From Azomonas macrocytogenes (lineage in GTDB: Bacteria > Pseudomonadota > Gammaproteobacteria > Pseudomonadales > Pseudomonadaceae): 64,000 nt of DNA. The DNA lies in assembly GCF_014191985.1 (NCBI RefSeq), contig NZ_JACHXI010000021.1:1-64000 (forward strand). Direction: 5' to 3'. Below the pieces are notes generated by a model, which saw only the letters and a program-made list of their open reading frames with translations, ran no database searches and was not told where the DNA came from. Below, in pieces: positions 28,944 through 37,574 of the stretch (position 1 is the stretch's first letter; each line of letters opens with the position of its first letter). Position numbers and translations under genes: made by a program.

Positions 28944-28988
28944 TTGCGTTGCACAAAAGTCTTTGCAAGTATTTTTTGTGCAGCGCAA
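28944..28988. promoter_or_regulatory. Paired inverted PhaR-like operator sites
   Basis: TTGCGTTGCACAA (28944-28956) and, inverted, TTGTGCAGCGCAA (28976-28988; reverse complement TTGCGCTGCACAA) differ at a single base. Centres are 32 bp apart, about three helical turns. Both contain TGC-N3-GCA, resembling described PhaR sites. They lie between the divergent phasin and DUF3141 genes, about 95 nt upstream of the phasin start. Confidence 0.65.
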
Positions 28989-29112
28989 AAATACTTTGCC
29001 TGAGGAGAACTCATTGGCTATAAAAAGCCATTCCTATCCGTTGTTGGAAAACCGAGGATTCGGCCGCCCTCCCCCTGCCGGCCGGGCAAACGGCCAGACA
29101 CAGGAGATCGCC

Positions 29113-31803
29113 ATGAGTCAGGAAAGTTTTTTTGCAAAGCAGGAAGATAGCTTTTCCTCATTCCACAATTTATTCCAGCATCTGGGTTGCCTACACCACC
29201 TGCATACGCAGCTCGTCCTCGATGCCTTTCGCCAGCGCCAGGAAAAACTCCTTGCCCCCCTGCGCGAAGGCCGACTGCAGCAACCTTCGGCCCATGACTG
29301 GTGGGAATACCTAACCGATTTCGGCCAACGCAACCTGCTGTTCTGGGACACTCTGCGCCAGCGCGGCGATAACACCCTGGCCCACGAACGTGCCGGCTAT
29401 CCCTTGCTGCTCAAATTCAAGCACGAAGTGCTGATCGACGGTCGCAGCCTCCCTCACCCAGTCAACTATTCGCTGCTACGCATCCTCCCCAACCCCGACC
29501 AACAGATCGACGACAGCCGCCCGCCGGTGATCATCATCGACCCACGCGGTGGCCACGGTGCCGGCATCGGCGGCTTCAAGCCGGATTCGGAAGTCGGCGA
29601 AAGCCTGCGCGCTGGACACCCCACCTACTTCATCGCCTTCAGTCATGCGCCGGAGCCCGGCCAGACCCTGCTGGATATCGGTGAAGCCGAGGCCTACTTC
29701 ATCGAACAGGTTCGCACCCGTCACCTCACTACCGGCAAGCCGGTAGTGATCGGTAACTGCCAGGCAGGCTGGGCTCTGATGGGGCTGGCCGCCGCCCGCC
29801 CGGAACTCCCGGGGTTGGTGATTATCAATGGCGCGCCCCTGTCGTACTGGGCCGGTGTCAACGGCCGCAATCCGATGCGCTACACCGGCGGCCTGCTGGG
29901 CGGCGCCTGGATGACCCGCCTGGGTAGCGACCTGGGCAATGGCCGCTTCGACGGTGTCTGGCTGGTCAGCAACTTCGAGAGCCTGGACCCGGCCAACACT
30001 TACTGGAGCAAGTACTACAACCTGTTCAGCCAGGTCGACAGCGAGGCCACGCGCTTTCTCGATTTCGAACGCTGGTGGGGTAGCCCGACCCTGATCAACA
30101 GCGAAGAGATCGAAAACATTGTCGACGACCTGTTTATCGGCAATCGCCTGGCCGGTAGCTTCAGGCGCCGGAGCGGCGGCATCGACCTGAAGCGGATCGA
30201 AGCGCCGGTGGTGGTGTTCTGTTCCTATGGCGACAACATCACCCCGCCGCAGCAGGCGCTGAACTGGATCGCCGACGTCTACCCCAGTGATCTGGCGCTG
30301 CGTGTCGCCGGGCGTACCATCGTCTACCTGCGCCATGCCAGCATCGGCCACCTGGGCATCTTCGTTTCAGGCCAGGTAGCACGGCGTGAGCACCGCCAAC
30401 TGCTTGGTGCCATCGACGCCATTCAGGCGCTGCCAGCCGGGCTGTTCGAACTGGTGATCGACGAGCAGCCCGGCGTCTCCGAAACAGGCTGCGTGGAGTA
30501 TCTGGTGCATTTCGAACCCCGGCGGATCACTGACATCAGTTGCGACGAGGATGACTGCGACGACGAGCGCGAATTCGCCCTGGTCGAGCGTGCTTCCGAA
30601 CTCAACAACACCCTCTACGACTGGTTCGTGCGCCCCTGGATGCGCAGGATAATCAGCGAACCCATGGCCGAGCTGATTCGCAAGGCGCATCCCTTCCGTC
30701 AGCAGCAGGTGGCCTGGAGCAGCCTGAATCCAGCTCTCTGGTGGCTGGCGAGCAGCGCCGAGCAGGTTCGCACGAATCGCACGCCGGTCGCCGGGAACAA
30801 TCCATTGCTGGCCTGGCAGGCGTTATTTTCCGACCTGGTGGAAACCCAACTGGACACCTATCGCGATACCCGTGACGCCGTTCAGGAAATGGCTTTCCAT
30901 GCTTTCTACGGCGGACTGAGCACTCTCACCGGCGGTCAGCGCCTACAGGACTCACAGAATCGGATCCGGCTACAGGACAAGGTCGTGGTCGAGCGTCTAC
31001 AGGAGGCCCTGCCCCATGGCGGCAGGCTGGAAGCCGTGGCACGGATACTCTTCCTGCTGGAGCGTTACAGCAACAAGATCAGCAAGGAACGCATCGAATA
31101 CCTGATCCAGCAGAGCCGGGCGCTCGTCCAGCAGTTCGCCATCGACCCCCTCCTCCTGCGCGACACCATCCGGCTGCAGAGCTTGCTGGTGTTCGCCCAC
31201 CCCGAGGAGAGTCTGAGCACCCTGCCGCATCTGCTGCCAGATACCGAGTCACGCCAGAGAGTATTAAACAGAGTGGTTCAACTGGTGCCGGAGCTGCGCA
31301 CGGCACAAGGTGTCGTAGGTGAGTTCTGGCGTGATCTGCATAGCTTGCTCGACCAACCGCCGCCCGGTTTCGCCTTGCCTGCCCTGACCTTCGCCGGGCA
31401 GGAAACGCCAGCGCTTCCCAGCCCGCAGGCGGTCCGGCCCGAGCCGGCATCCGCCACAGCAGCGAGCCCGGAAGCCCCTGAATCCGTTACGCCCGAGGCA
31501 TCGCCCGCAACGACGGAAAACCTGGCCTCCTCGGCACCGATCACGCCCGAGCCGGTATCCGTTCCGGCAGCAGAGCTGGAAATCCCCGCACCCGAGCCAG
31601 AACCAGAACCAGAACCAGAATTGGAGCCGACCGATACGGCGGCATCCACAGTGCCCCAAGACGACGCGCTCCAAACGACGGGTGACGGACTATCCAGCGA
31701 GCCAACCGGCAAAACCACCAGAACCACCGTGCGTAAATCCAGCCCCGCCACGCCGCGCAAACGTACAGGCAAGAACCCGGGCAAAGGGAACAAGGGCAAT
31801 TGA
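29113..31803 (+). CDS. DUF3141 family protein (alpha/beta-hydrolase-like, PHA locus)
   Basis: An 896-residue cytoplasmic protein beginning MSQESFFAKQEDSFSSF, with CAGGAGA upstream; a longer frame to 28774 has no coding support. The central part (about 120-420) looks like an alpha/beta-hydrolase: IIIDPRGGHGAGIGGFKPDSE, then the elbow VIGNCQAGWALM in which cysteine takes the nucleophile position, as in PHA synthase (G-x-C-x-G). APVVVFCSYGDNITPP supplies a late acidic residue and RHASIGHLGIF a late His. A second helical region follows. The C-terminus (from about 770) is low-complexity Pro/Ala/Glu with a PEPEPEPEP tract, ending in a Lys/Arg/Thr-rich basic tail. Family members sit beside PHA genes; function is unknown. 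Confidence 0.85.
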   Translation: MSQESFFAKQEDSFSSFHNLFQHLGCLHHLHTQLVLDAFRQRQEKLLAPLREGRLQQPSAHDWWEYLTDFGQRNLLFWDTLRQRGDNTLAHERAGYPLLLKFKHEVLIDGRSLPHPVNYSLLRILPNPDQQIDDSRPPVIIIDPRGGHGAGIGGFKPDSEVGESLRAGHPTYFIAFSHAPEPGQTLLDIGEAEAYFIEQVRTRHLTTGKPVVIGNCQAGWALMGLAAARPELPGLVIINGAPLSYWAGVNGRNPMRYTGGLLGGAWMTRLGSDLGNGRFDGVWLVSNFESLDPANTYWSKYYNLFSQVDSEATRFLDFERWWGSPTLINSEEIENIVDDLFIGNRLAGSFRRRSGGIDLKRIEAPVVVFCSYGDNITPPQQALNWIADVYPSDLALRVAGRTIVYLRHASIGHLGIFVSGQVARREHRQLLGAIDAIQALPAGLFELVIDEQPGVSETGCVEYLVHFEPRRITDISCDEDDCDDEREFALVERASELNNTLYDWFVRPWMRRIISEPMAELIRKAHPFRQQQVAWSSLNPALWWLASSAEQVRTNRTPVAGNNPLLAWQALFSDLVETQLDTYRDTRDAVQEMAFHAFYGGLSTLTGGQRLQDSQNRIRLQDKVVVERLQEALPHGGRLEAVARILFLLERYSNKISKERIEYLIQQSRALVQQFAIDPLLLRDTIRLQSLLVFAHPEESLSTLPHLLPDTESRQRVLNRVVQLVPELRTAQGVVGEFWRDLHSLLDQPPPGFALPALTFAGQETPALPSPQAVRPEPASATAASPEAPESVTPEASPATTENLASSAPITPEPVSVPAAELEIPAPEPEPEPEPELEPTDTAASTVPQDDALQTTGDGLSSEPTGKTTRTTVRKSSPATPRKRTGKNPGKGNKGN
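31597..31620 (+). repeat. Hexanucleotide tandem repeat (CCAGAA)4
   Basis: Four exact copies of CCAGAA encode alternating Pro-Glu in the low-complexity tail of the DUF3141 protein. Unit changes stay in frame, so this would vary linker length and not switch expression. Confidence 0.75.
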
Positions 31804-32160
31804 AGCACGCATCAACCCAGCATGGAGCTTGATGACCGCCGGGTTCGGCGGCATCGCCCTGGGTTCAAGCGCCGCGGCCATTTCAACATGACCGCCAGCC
31901 CCCAGAAACGCGACCTGGCCTGGGTATTCATCAGCATGCCGCGGATCTGCGGCTTGTGCATCGCTCATGCTGATCAGCGACCCCCTTGATTGCTACCCTG
32001 TTTTGCGGCTCGTAGTCCTGCTCTACAGGAGCGACGTCAATGACACGTAAGGAATTTCCAATCGCCCAAGAACATTTTCGACAGATGGCGATCTATCAAT
32101 GACGTTTCCTTAAACGCTGCAAAATCACAATTACAAATTCGACAAAGCAGGAGGATGTCC
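31804..32160 (+). other. Intergenic region upstream of phaB
   Basis: About 357 nt between the DUF3141 gene and phaB on the same strand. The left half keeps a GC-rich coding-like character but no frame with a start signal. The right half is AT-rich (about 32100-32145) and likely holds the phaBC promoter. No strong terminator hairpin is seen. Confidence 0.4.
32040..32102 (+). CDS. Possible 20-residue leader or microprotein
   Basis: A 20-codon frame (MTRKEFPIAQEHFRQMAIYQ) with a well-placed AGGAG 6-8 nt before its ATG, about 60 nt upstream of phaB. The ribosome binding site is the only support. It may be chance. Confidence 0.2.
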   Translation: MTRKEFPIAQEHFRQMAIYQ

Positions 32161-32910
32161 ATGTCAACTGGGATTCGCGTCGCGCTGGTTACCGGAGGTA
32201 TGGGAGGCATCGGTACGGCTATCAGCCAACGCTTGCACAAGGATGGATTTACTGTGGCCGTCGGTTGCACTCCTGACTCAACTGATCGCAGGGAGGCCTG
32301 GGCGGCCCGCCAGCTCGAAGCCGGCTACCACTTCCACTACGTGGAGTGTGATATCACCGACTGGGAAAGCACCCGTCAGAGCTTCGAGTTGCTGCGCGAG
32401 CAGATCGGGCCGGTCGATGTACTGGTCAACAATGCCGGCATCACCCGCGATGCCACTTTTCGCAAGTTGACCCCGGAAGACTGGAACGCGGTAATCAACA
32501 CCAACCTGACCGGTCTGTTCAACGTTACCAAACAGGTCATCGAAGGCATGCTGGCCAAGGGCTGGGGGCGGATCATCAATATTTCCTCGATCAACGGTCA
32601 GCGCGGCCAGTTCGGCCAGACCAATTACTCTGCAGCCAAGGCCGGCATACACGGCTTCACCATGGCCCTGGCCCGCGAGGTGACGGGCAAGGGCATCACG
32701 GTCAATACCGTTTCTCCCGGCTACATCCGCACCGACATGACCGCGGCAATGCGCCCGGACATCCTCGAAGGGCTGATTGCCGGCGTCCCGGTCGGTCGCC
32801 TCGGCAAACCCGAAGAAATCGCCTCTATCGTGGCCTGGCTGGCCTCCGAGGAATCCGCCTATGCCAGCGGCGCCGACTTCTCGCTGAACGGCGGCATGAA
32901 TATGCAGTAG
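32161..32910 (+). CDS. phaB: Acetoacetyl-CoA reductase PhaB
   Basis: A 249-residue NADPH-dependent SDR that reduces acetoacetyl-CoA to (R)-3-hydroxybutyryl-CoA, the monomer for PHB. Seen: TGGMGGIGTAISQRL cofactor loop, VDVLVNNAGITRDATF, INISSINGQRGQFGQTNYSAAKAG with the catalytic Ser, Tyr and Lys (Y-S-A-A-K), and VSPGYIRTDM. The GQFGQTNYSAAKAGIHGFTMAL block is specific to PhaB/FabG-like acetoacetyl-CoA reductases. GGAGG spacing favours the ATG at 32161 over one two codons earlier. phaC follows 126 nt downstream on the same strand. No phaA thiolase is nearby. Confidence 0.93.
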   Translation: MSTGIRVALVTGGMGGIGTAISQRLHKDGFTVAVGCTPDSTDRREAWAARQLEAGYHFHYVECDITDWESTRQSFELLREQIGPVDVLVNNAGITRDATFRKLTPEDWNAVINTNLTGLFNVTKQVIEGMLAKGWGRIINISSINGQRGQFGQTNYSAAKAGIHGFTMALAREVTGKGITVNTVSPGYIRTDMTAAMRPDILEGLIAGVPVGRLGKPEEIASIVAWLASEESAYASGADFSLNGGMNMQ

Positions 32911-33036
32911 GGCCTCTGGCCGGGCGCAGAAGGATACGCCCGGCCAATGATCGAATGCCCGTAACGACTGCCACTGCTTCGGCAGCGAGGAGGTCGAACT
33001 GGCCTGCGGAATTTCTTCATTTCCCGGATAGAATCC

Positions 33037-34743
33037 ATGGATAACCTGTACGCTTTCAGTCACTACTGGTCAGGCCAGACCCCGTTTTTCGCCAGCCTCA
33101 CCCTGCAACAGTTACGCCTGTGGGTCAGCCATAACCCCTGGTTCACCGGGCATAAGCACGAGCGCTGGTTCGCCGTACCGCACGAAGACCTGCAACGTTT
33201 GCAGAGCGAGTACCAGAAGGAATGGACCCTCCTCGGCCAGCAACTCTTGACCCAGCAGGCCTTCAGCTTCGACGACCGACGCTTTGCCAGCACCAACTGG
33301 AACAACCCACTGTTCGGCTCGCTGGCCGCCTTCTACCTGCTCAACTCCAAGTTCCTGCTGAAACTGCTGGAGCTGCTGCCGATCGAGGAGGAGAAACCTC
33401 GTCTGCGCCTGCACTATCTGATCGAGCAGAACATCGCTGCCAGCGCACCAAGCAACTTCCTGGCCAGCAACCCCGACGCGCTGCAACGTCTGGTGGAAAC
33501 CCAGGGCGCCAGCCTGTTCAGCGGCCTGCTGCACCTAAGCAGCGATATCCAGGAAGGCAAGTTGCGTCAGAGCGATCCTGGCGCTTTCACAGTCGGCGTC
33601 GACCTCGCCATCACCCCGGGTGAAGTGGTATTCGAGAACGAGCTGTTCCAGTTGATTCAATACTGGCCACTCACCGAGACCCAACACCAACGGCCTCTGC
33701 TCCTGGTCCCACCGGTGATCAACAAGTACTACATCCTCGACTTGCGCCCGGAGAATTCACTAGTTCGTCACCTGCTGGAACAGGGCCATCAGGTCTTCGT
33801 GATCTCCTGGCGCAACTTTGGCATGGAACAGGCCAGCCTGGGCTGGGACGATCTAATCCAGAATGGCGTAATCGCCGCCCTGCAGGTAACCCGCGCGATC
33901 AGCGGCGAACGCTGGCTGAACTGCCTGGGTTTCTGCATCGGCGGCACGTTGCTGAGCTGCGCCCTGGCGGTGCTGGCCGCCCGCGGCGACCAGGAGATTG
34001 CCAGCCTGAGCCTGCTGGCGAGCTTTCTCGACTACGAGAATACTGGGCAGATCAGCATTTTCATCGACGAGCAGTTGGTGGCCTACCGCGAGCGCACCAT
34101 CGGCGGCCAGGGCGGCCCGGCCGGCCTATTCCGTGGCGAGGATATGGGCAACACCTTCTCCCTGTTGCGGCCCAACGAGCTGTGGTGGAACTACCATGTC
34201 GACAAGTATCTCAAGGGTCAGAAGCCGCTCCCTCTGGACCTGTTGTTCTGGAACAACGACAGCACCAACCTGCCTGGCCCCATGTACTGCTGGTACCTGC
34301 GCCACACCTACCTGCAGAACGAGTTGAAGACCGGCGAACTGGAGTGCTGTGGGGTCAAACTCGATCTGCACACCATCGAAGTACCGGCCTACATCCTCGG
34401 CACCCAGGACGATCATATCGTGCCCTGGCGCAGCGCTTACGCCAGTACCGCGCTGCTCGCCGGCCCCTGCCGCTTCGTGCTGGGCGCCTCCGGGCATATC
34501 GCCGGGGTAATCAACCCGCCGGCCAAGCACAAACGCCATTACTGGACCAACGAGCAGCTGCCAGCCGCTCCCGATGAGTGGTTCGCCACTGCCGAACAGC
34601 ATCCCGGCAGTTGGTGGAACGACTGGTTTACCTGGCTACAGCTCCATGCGGGAGAGTACCAGCCTGCCCGGGAACAGATGGGCAGTGCCGAATATCCACC
34701 GTTGGAACCGGCTCCGGGCCGTTATGTCCTGCCCAGCGGATAG
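33037..34743 (+). CDS. phaC: Class I polyhydroxyalkanoate synthase PhaC
   Basis: A 568-residue polymerase that joins (R)-3-hydroxyacyl-CoA units into PHA at the granule surface. The N-terminal third is the variable PhaC_N-type domain. The catalytic alpha/beta-hydrolase domain has lipase-like box GFCIGGTLL with nucleophile C300, D459 in GTQDDHIVPW, and H487 in GASGHIAGVINPP; the D-to-H spacing of 28 residues is that of class I synthases. Trp-rich stretches (SWWNDWFTWLQ) near the C-terminus also fit. It is the class I, short-chain-length type, unlike the phaC1ZC2D cluster of medium-chain-length pseudomonads. The upstream Shine-Dalgarno is weak (GGA). Confidence 0.95.
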   Translation: MDNLYAFSHYWSGQTPFFASLTLQQLRLWVSHNPWFTGHKHERWFAVPHEDLQRLQSEYQKEWTLLGQQLLTQQAFSFDDRRFASTNWNNPLFGSLAAFYLLNSKFLLKLLELLPIEEEKPRLRLHYLIEQNIAASAPSNFLASNPDALQRLVETQGASLFSGLLHLSSDIQEGKLRQSDPGAFTVGVDLAITPGEVVFENELFQLIQYWPLTETQHQRPLLLVPPVINKYYILDLRPENSLVRHLLEQGHQVFVISWRNFGMEQASLGWDDLIQNGVIAALQVTRAISGERWLNCLGFCIGGTLLSCALAVLAARGDQEIASLSLLASFLDYENTGQISIFIDEQLVAYRERTIGGQGGPAGLFRGEDMGNTFSLLRPNELWWNYHVDKYLKGQKPLPLDLLFWNNDSTNLPGPMYCWYLRHTYLQNELKTGELECCGVKLDLHTIEVPAYILGTQDDHIVPWRSAYASTALLAGPCRFVLGASGHIAGVINPPAKHKRHYWTNEQLPAAPDEWFATAEQHPGSWWNDWFTWLQLHAGEYQPAREQMGSAEYPPLEPAPGRYVLPSG

Positions 34744-34836
34744 CCTGTCGATAGCCGAGTTTCTCGAGTGTTACAGCACTTTCGTGGCGGTCGCGCTGCA
34801 CATCACACCCTTACGGGTGATTGTTGGAGGTACACA

Positions 34837-35769
34837 ATGATCGGAATAAAAAGTATTGCCAGCTACGTCCCGGCAGGCCGGATCGATAACCTTGCGCAGG
34901 CTGCATCCTTTGACCGGGATGAGGCCTTTGTCATGGCTAAAATCGGTACTACCACGCTATCGGTGAAAGACGAAACCGAGGAGACCTCTGACCTGTGTGC
35001 CGCCGCCGTGCGCAATCTGCTGGCTGAAAACCCGGCCCTGAAACTCGATGCCATCGAGGCGTTGGTGGTGGTCACGCAAAACGGGGACGCCGAAGGACTG
35101 CCCCATACCTCGGCCATTGCCCAGCACAAGATTGGTCTGTCCACCCATACCGCCTGCTTCGATGTCGCCCTGGGCTGCTCCGGTTTCGTCTACGGATTGT
35201 ATGCACTCAAGGGTTTCATGGAAGCGGCAGGACTGAAGAATGGCATCCTGGTCACCGCCGATCCCTACTCGAAAATCGTCAATCGCACCGACCGTCCCAC
35301 GACCTTACTGTTCGGTGATGCCGCCACGGCCACCTGGATCGGCACCGATCCGGTCTGGAAACTCGGTCCGGCGCGCTTTGGCACCGATGGCAGCGGTGCC
35401 GAGCATCTGATGATCAAAGATGGCCTCTTTCATATGGATGGTCGCGAGGTACTCGACTTTGCCGGTGCCAATGTCGTTCCGCAGGTGCGGGAAGTGCTGG
35501 AACTGGCAGGCATGACGCTGGATGAAGTGGATGCCGTCCTTCTGCATCAGGGCAGCGCCACCATCATCGACTTGCTCACCCAAAAGCTGGGCGATAACGG
35601 ACACAAGGCCATCAAAGATCTGTGCGCAATAGGCAATACAGTATCGTCTACCATCCCCTTGCTGCTGGAACGCCACGCGGCTGCTTCAAACTGGGAAAAC
35701 CTGGTGGTAAGCGGTTTTGGGGTGGGGTTATCCTGGGGATCGGCCCTGCTGCTGCGCAATGCAGCTTGA
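34837..35769 (+). CDS. KASIII-like 3-oxoacyl synthase (FabH superfamily)
   Basis: A 310-residue thiolase-fold condensing enzyme. The full KASIII triad is present: C114 in GCSGFVYG, H236 in LHQGSA and N266 in IGNTVSSTIP. The sequence around the cysteine (CFDVALGCSGF) departs from housekeeping FabH (usually NAACSGF), so this is a specialised paralogue. GGAGG precedes the ATG at 34837; the longer frame has no support. It follows phaC by 93 nt and precedes a strong terminator, so it probably ends the phaB-phaC transcript. Possible roles: condensation of acetyl- or acyl-CoA with a malonyl donor to feed PhaB, or diversion of beta-oxidation products; neither is proven. Confidence 0.85.
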   Translation: MIGIKSIASYVPAGRIDNLAQAASFDRDEAFVMAKIGTTTLSVKDETEETSDLCAAAVRNLLAENPALKLDAIEALVVVTQNGDAEGLPHTSAIAQHKIGLSTHTACFDVALGCSGFVYGLYALKGFMEAAGLKNGILVTADPYSKIVNRTDRPTTLLFGDAATATWIGTDPVWKLGPARFGTDGSGAEHLMIKDGLFHMDGREVLDFAGANVVPQVREVLELAGMTLDEVDAVLLHQGSATIIDLLTQKLGDNGHKAIKDLCAIGNTVSSTIPLLLERHAAASNWENLVVSGFGVGLSWGSALLLRNAA

Positions 35770-35911
35770 ATAAGCGTTCAACGGCTGGGGCTATAGTCCA
35801 AGCAAGCGCTCAGGTAGCACAGGAGCGCTCGGCCTATGACCATCAATTCGTGCGGGCGCAAACCGGCTTGGGGATGCAGTGGCTTCCAGTCACTAAAACC
35901 AGAGTCCGATG

Positions 35912-35950
35912 AAAAGCCTCTGCCGGTATCTGCCAGCAGGGGCTTTTTTT
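35912..35950 (+). terminator. Terminator after the KASIII-like gene
   Basis: AAAAGCC-TCTGC pairs with GCAG-GGGCTTTT across an 11-nt loop region and is followed by a run of seven T. It lies 140 nt past the stop, between convergent genes; the A-run on the other side makes it probably bidirectional. Confidence 0.8.
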
Positions 35951-35977
35951 CCATTTCAAAAACCACCCGCAGCTTTT

Positions 35978-36439
35978 TCAGGGATTCCGTTTGAATATCA
36001 CGAGCCTGGAAACCAGTCGTTGCAGCAGCTCACCCTGCTGGTTGAAGGTCAGGCTTTCCAGCGTGACCATGGCGCGATCCGGCTTGGAACGTGACGGGAT
36101 GATCTCCTGCACAATGCTTTCCACATGCAGAATCTCCCCAGCGCGCGTGGGGCGCGGCCAGGTGATTTCGCCGCCGGCACCGATCAGCCCCTTGGCGATC
36201 GGGACACTTTCCACCATTAGACGCATGGTGATGGCCGCCGTATACCAGCCACTAGCGGCTAGCCCACCGAACAGGGTCGGCTTGGCGGCTTCGTCGTCCA
36301 GATGAAAGGGTTGCGGGTCGAACTGGCTGGCGAAAGCCTTGAGGCCGGCTTCATCCAGCTCCAATTCACTGCTACAGAAGCGGCGGCCTACGACGAGATC
36401 TTCCAGGTACAGATCCGCAGTCGGTTGTGATTCAGGCAT
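35978..36439 (-). CDS. MaoC-family (R)-enoyl-CoA hydratase-like protein
   Basis: A 153-residue hot-dog-fold protein. The hydratase-2 motif is AFASQFDPQPFHLDDEAA with catalytic D41 and H46, followed by the conserved FGGLAASGWYTAAITMRL. PhaJ-type enzymes of this fold convert trans-2-enoyl-CoA to (R)-3-hydroxyacyl-CoA, a PHA precursor; many other MaoC proteins act elsewhere, so PhaJ is only suggested by the adjacent PHA genes. It converges on the KASIII-like gene across a shared terminator and is transcribed alone. A small hairpin with ATTCCC/GGGAAT arms lies just upstream at 36468-36488. Confidence 0.87.
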   Translation of the reverse strand: MPESQPTADLYLEDLVVGRRFCSSELELDEAGLKAFASQFDPQPFHLDDEAAKPTLFGGLAASGWYTAAITMRLMVESVPIAKGLIGAGGEITWPRPTRAGEILHVESIVQEIIPSRSKPDRAMVTLESLTFNQQGELLQRLVSRLVIFKRNP

Positions 36440-36598
36440 GGCAGGTTCCTTGTGTCGAAGGTGGGGATATTCCCACCAAAGCGGGAATGTTCCTGGTGGT
36501 GGCCTTTAGCGCTTATTCACGCTCTGGCGAGCCAGCCCCAGACGAAGCCCTTTTTAACCTCGTATGACCGACGCACAGCTGATCGTGGACAAGTTCTC

Positions 36599-37321
36599 TC
36601 AGAGCAAAGGCAGGGTATGGTTGAGCGTAAGAAAATGCTGATGGTAGTTCTTGTCCAGATGGGCGTAGTCATAGGCCATGGTCAGGTTATTGCTCCAGTC
36701 GTACTTGAATTCGGCGTAGTCGAATTTATCGCTGGGGTTCAGCCCGGTCATGCCCTTGTTATTCACGGCGATATCCGTGGCAGCACTGGCGTTACGCTGG
36801 ATATTGCGGGTCAGGCGACCAATATTGACCGTCAATCCGTCCAATTCCTGCGAAGAGAGACCTATCCCGCGAAAATACTGTGGAAATAGCCGGGTCTCGT
36901 TCGGTATGACGGTCGGCATCTTGGGAAACAACGTGCCATAGCGCAGGACGCTCCTGGAGAAACGCAGCTTGGCTGTGGCACTGGCCTTGCCATGGTCATT
37001 GGGTACATCGCCATCGTTATGCACAAACAGCCCGGTACCGGCACGCCCGGGGCTCGAATCAAGCCGGATGCCCCACATGCCGACGGCATCCAGACCAAAG
37101 CCCACCAGCCCTTCGGTAAACCCTGATTCGTATTTCAGGGTAAAACCCTGCGCCCACTCGTCGGCGTGGGATTGCCCAGCGTTATCCTGGCGGAAATCGC
37201 GATTGTAGTAATAGTTGCGTATCTGCAGGCTGGCCTTGCTGTCCTTGAGAAATTCCGCGTGAGCCACCGAAGCACCCAAGATCGCCAACACCACACTCCA
37301 GGAGATGGAGGATCTGAGCAT
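36599..37321 (-). pseudogene. Truncated OprD-family outer-membrane porin
   Basis: A 240-residue reading frame with a sound start (GGAAGA upstream of the ATG at 37321) and signal peptide ending AHA, then the OprD opening EFLKDSKASLQIRNYYYNRD, the DEWAQGFTLKYESGFTEG strand and GLSSQELDGLTVNIGRL, all matching OprD/OpdK porins. OprD-family porins have about 400 mature residues and 18 strands; this one stops at FLTLNHTLPLL, near the middle. Reading the downstream DNA in all three frames to about 36450 shows no continuation, so the 3' half is deleted and not merely frameshifted. A half-barrel is unlikely to function. No neighbouring gene explains a substrate. Confidence 0.85.
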
Positions 37322-37407
37322 GTTTCTGTCTTCCTTATTATTGTTGTCTTGTCTCGATTGCCGGTGCGGGTCTTTCAACGTCTTTCGTCAGCTAGTCGAC
37401 ATACAAG

Positions 37408-37532
37408 GGTGGAAAACCCTCACAGCAGTTTTCCACCGGGAGGTTCGGGCCATTCGCCGCGGGTTCGTTCGGTGGACAAGCCTTCGGCGTTGTCCAGTCT
37501 ACGCAGGGGAAATCCGCACCGCGGTTTTCCCC
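37408..37532. repeat. Cluster of three hairpins
   Basis: Three successive dyads: a perfect 10-bp one (GGTGGAAAAC/GTTTTCCACC, 37408-37437), GGACAA/TTGTCC (37474-37495), and GGGGAAATCCGC/GCGGTTTTCCCC (37506-37532, one mismatch). The style is that of pseudomonad REP/BIME-like intergenic repeats. They lie beyond the stop of the CoA-transferase and upstream of the truncated porin gene and may terminate or protect the CoA-transferase mRNA. Confidence 0.6.
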
Positions 37533-37574
37533 GGGTAAGGCAGCGCCCTGTGGCTGTACCTGGCGAACCGCGCC

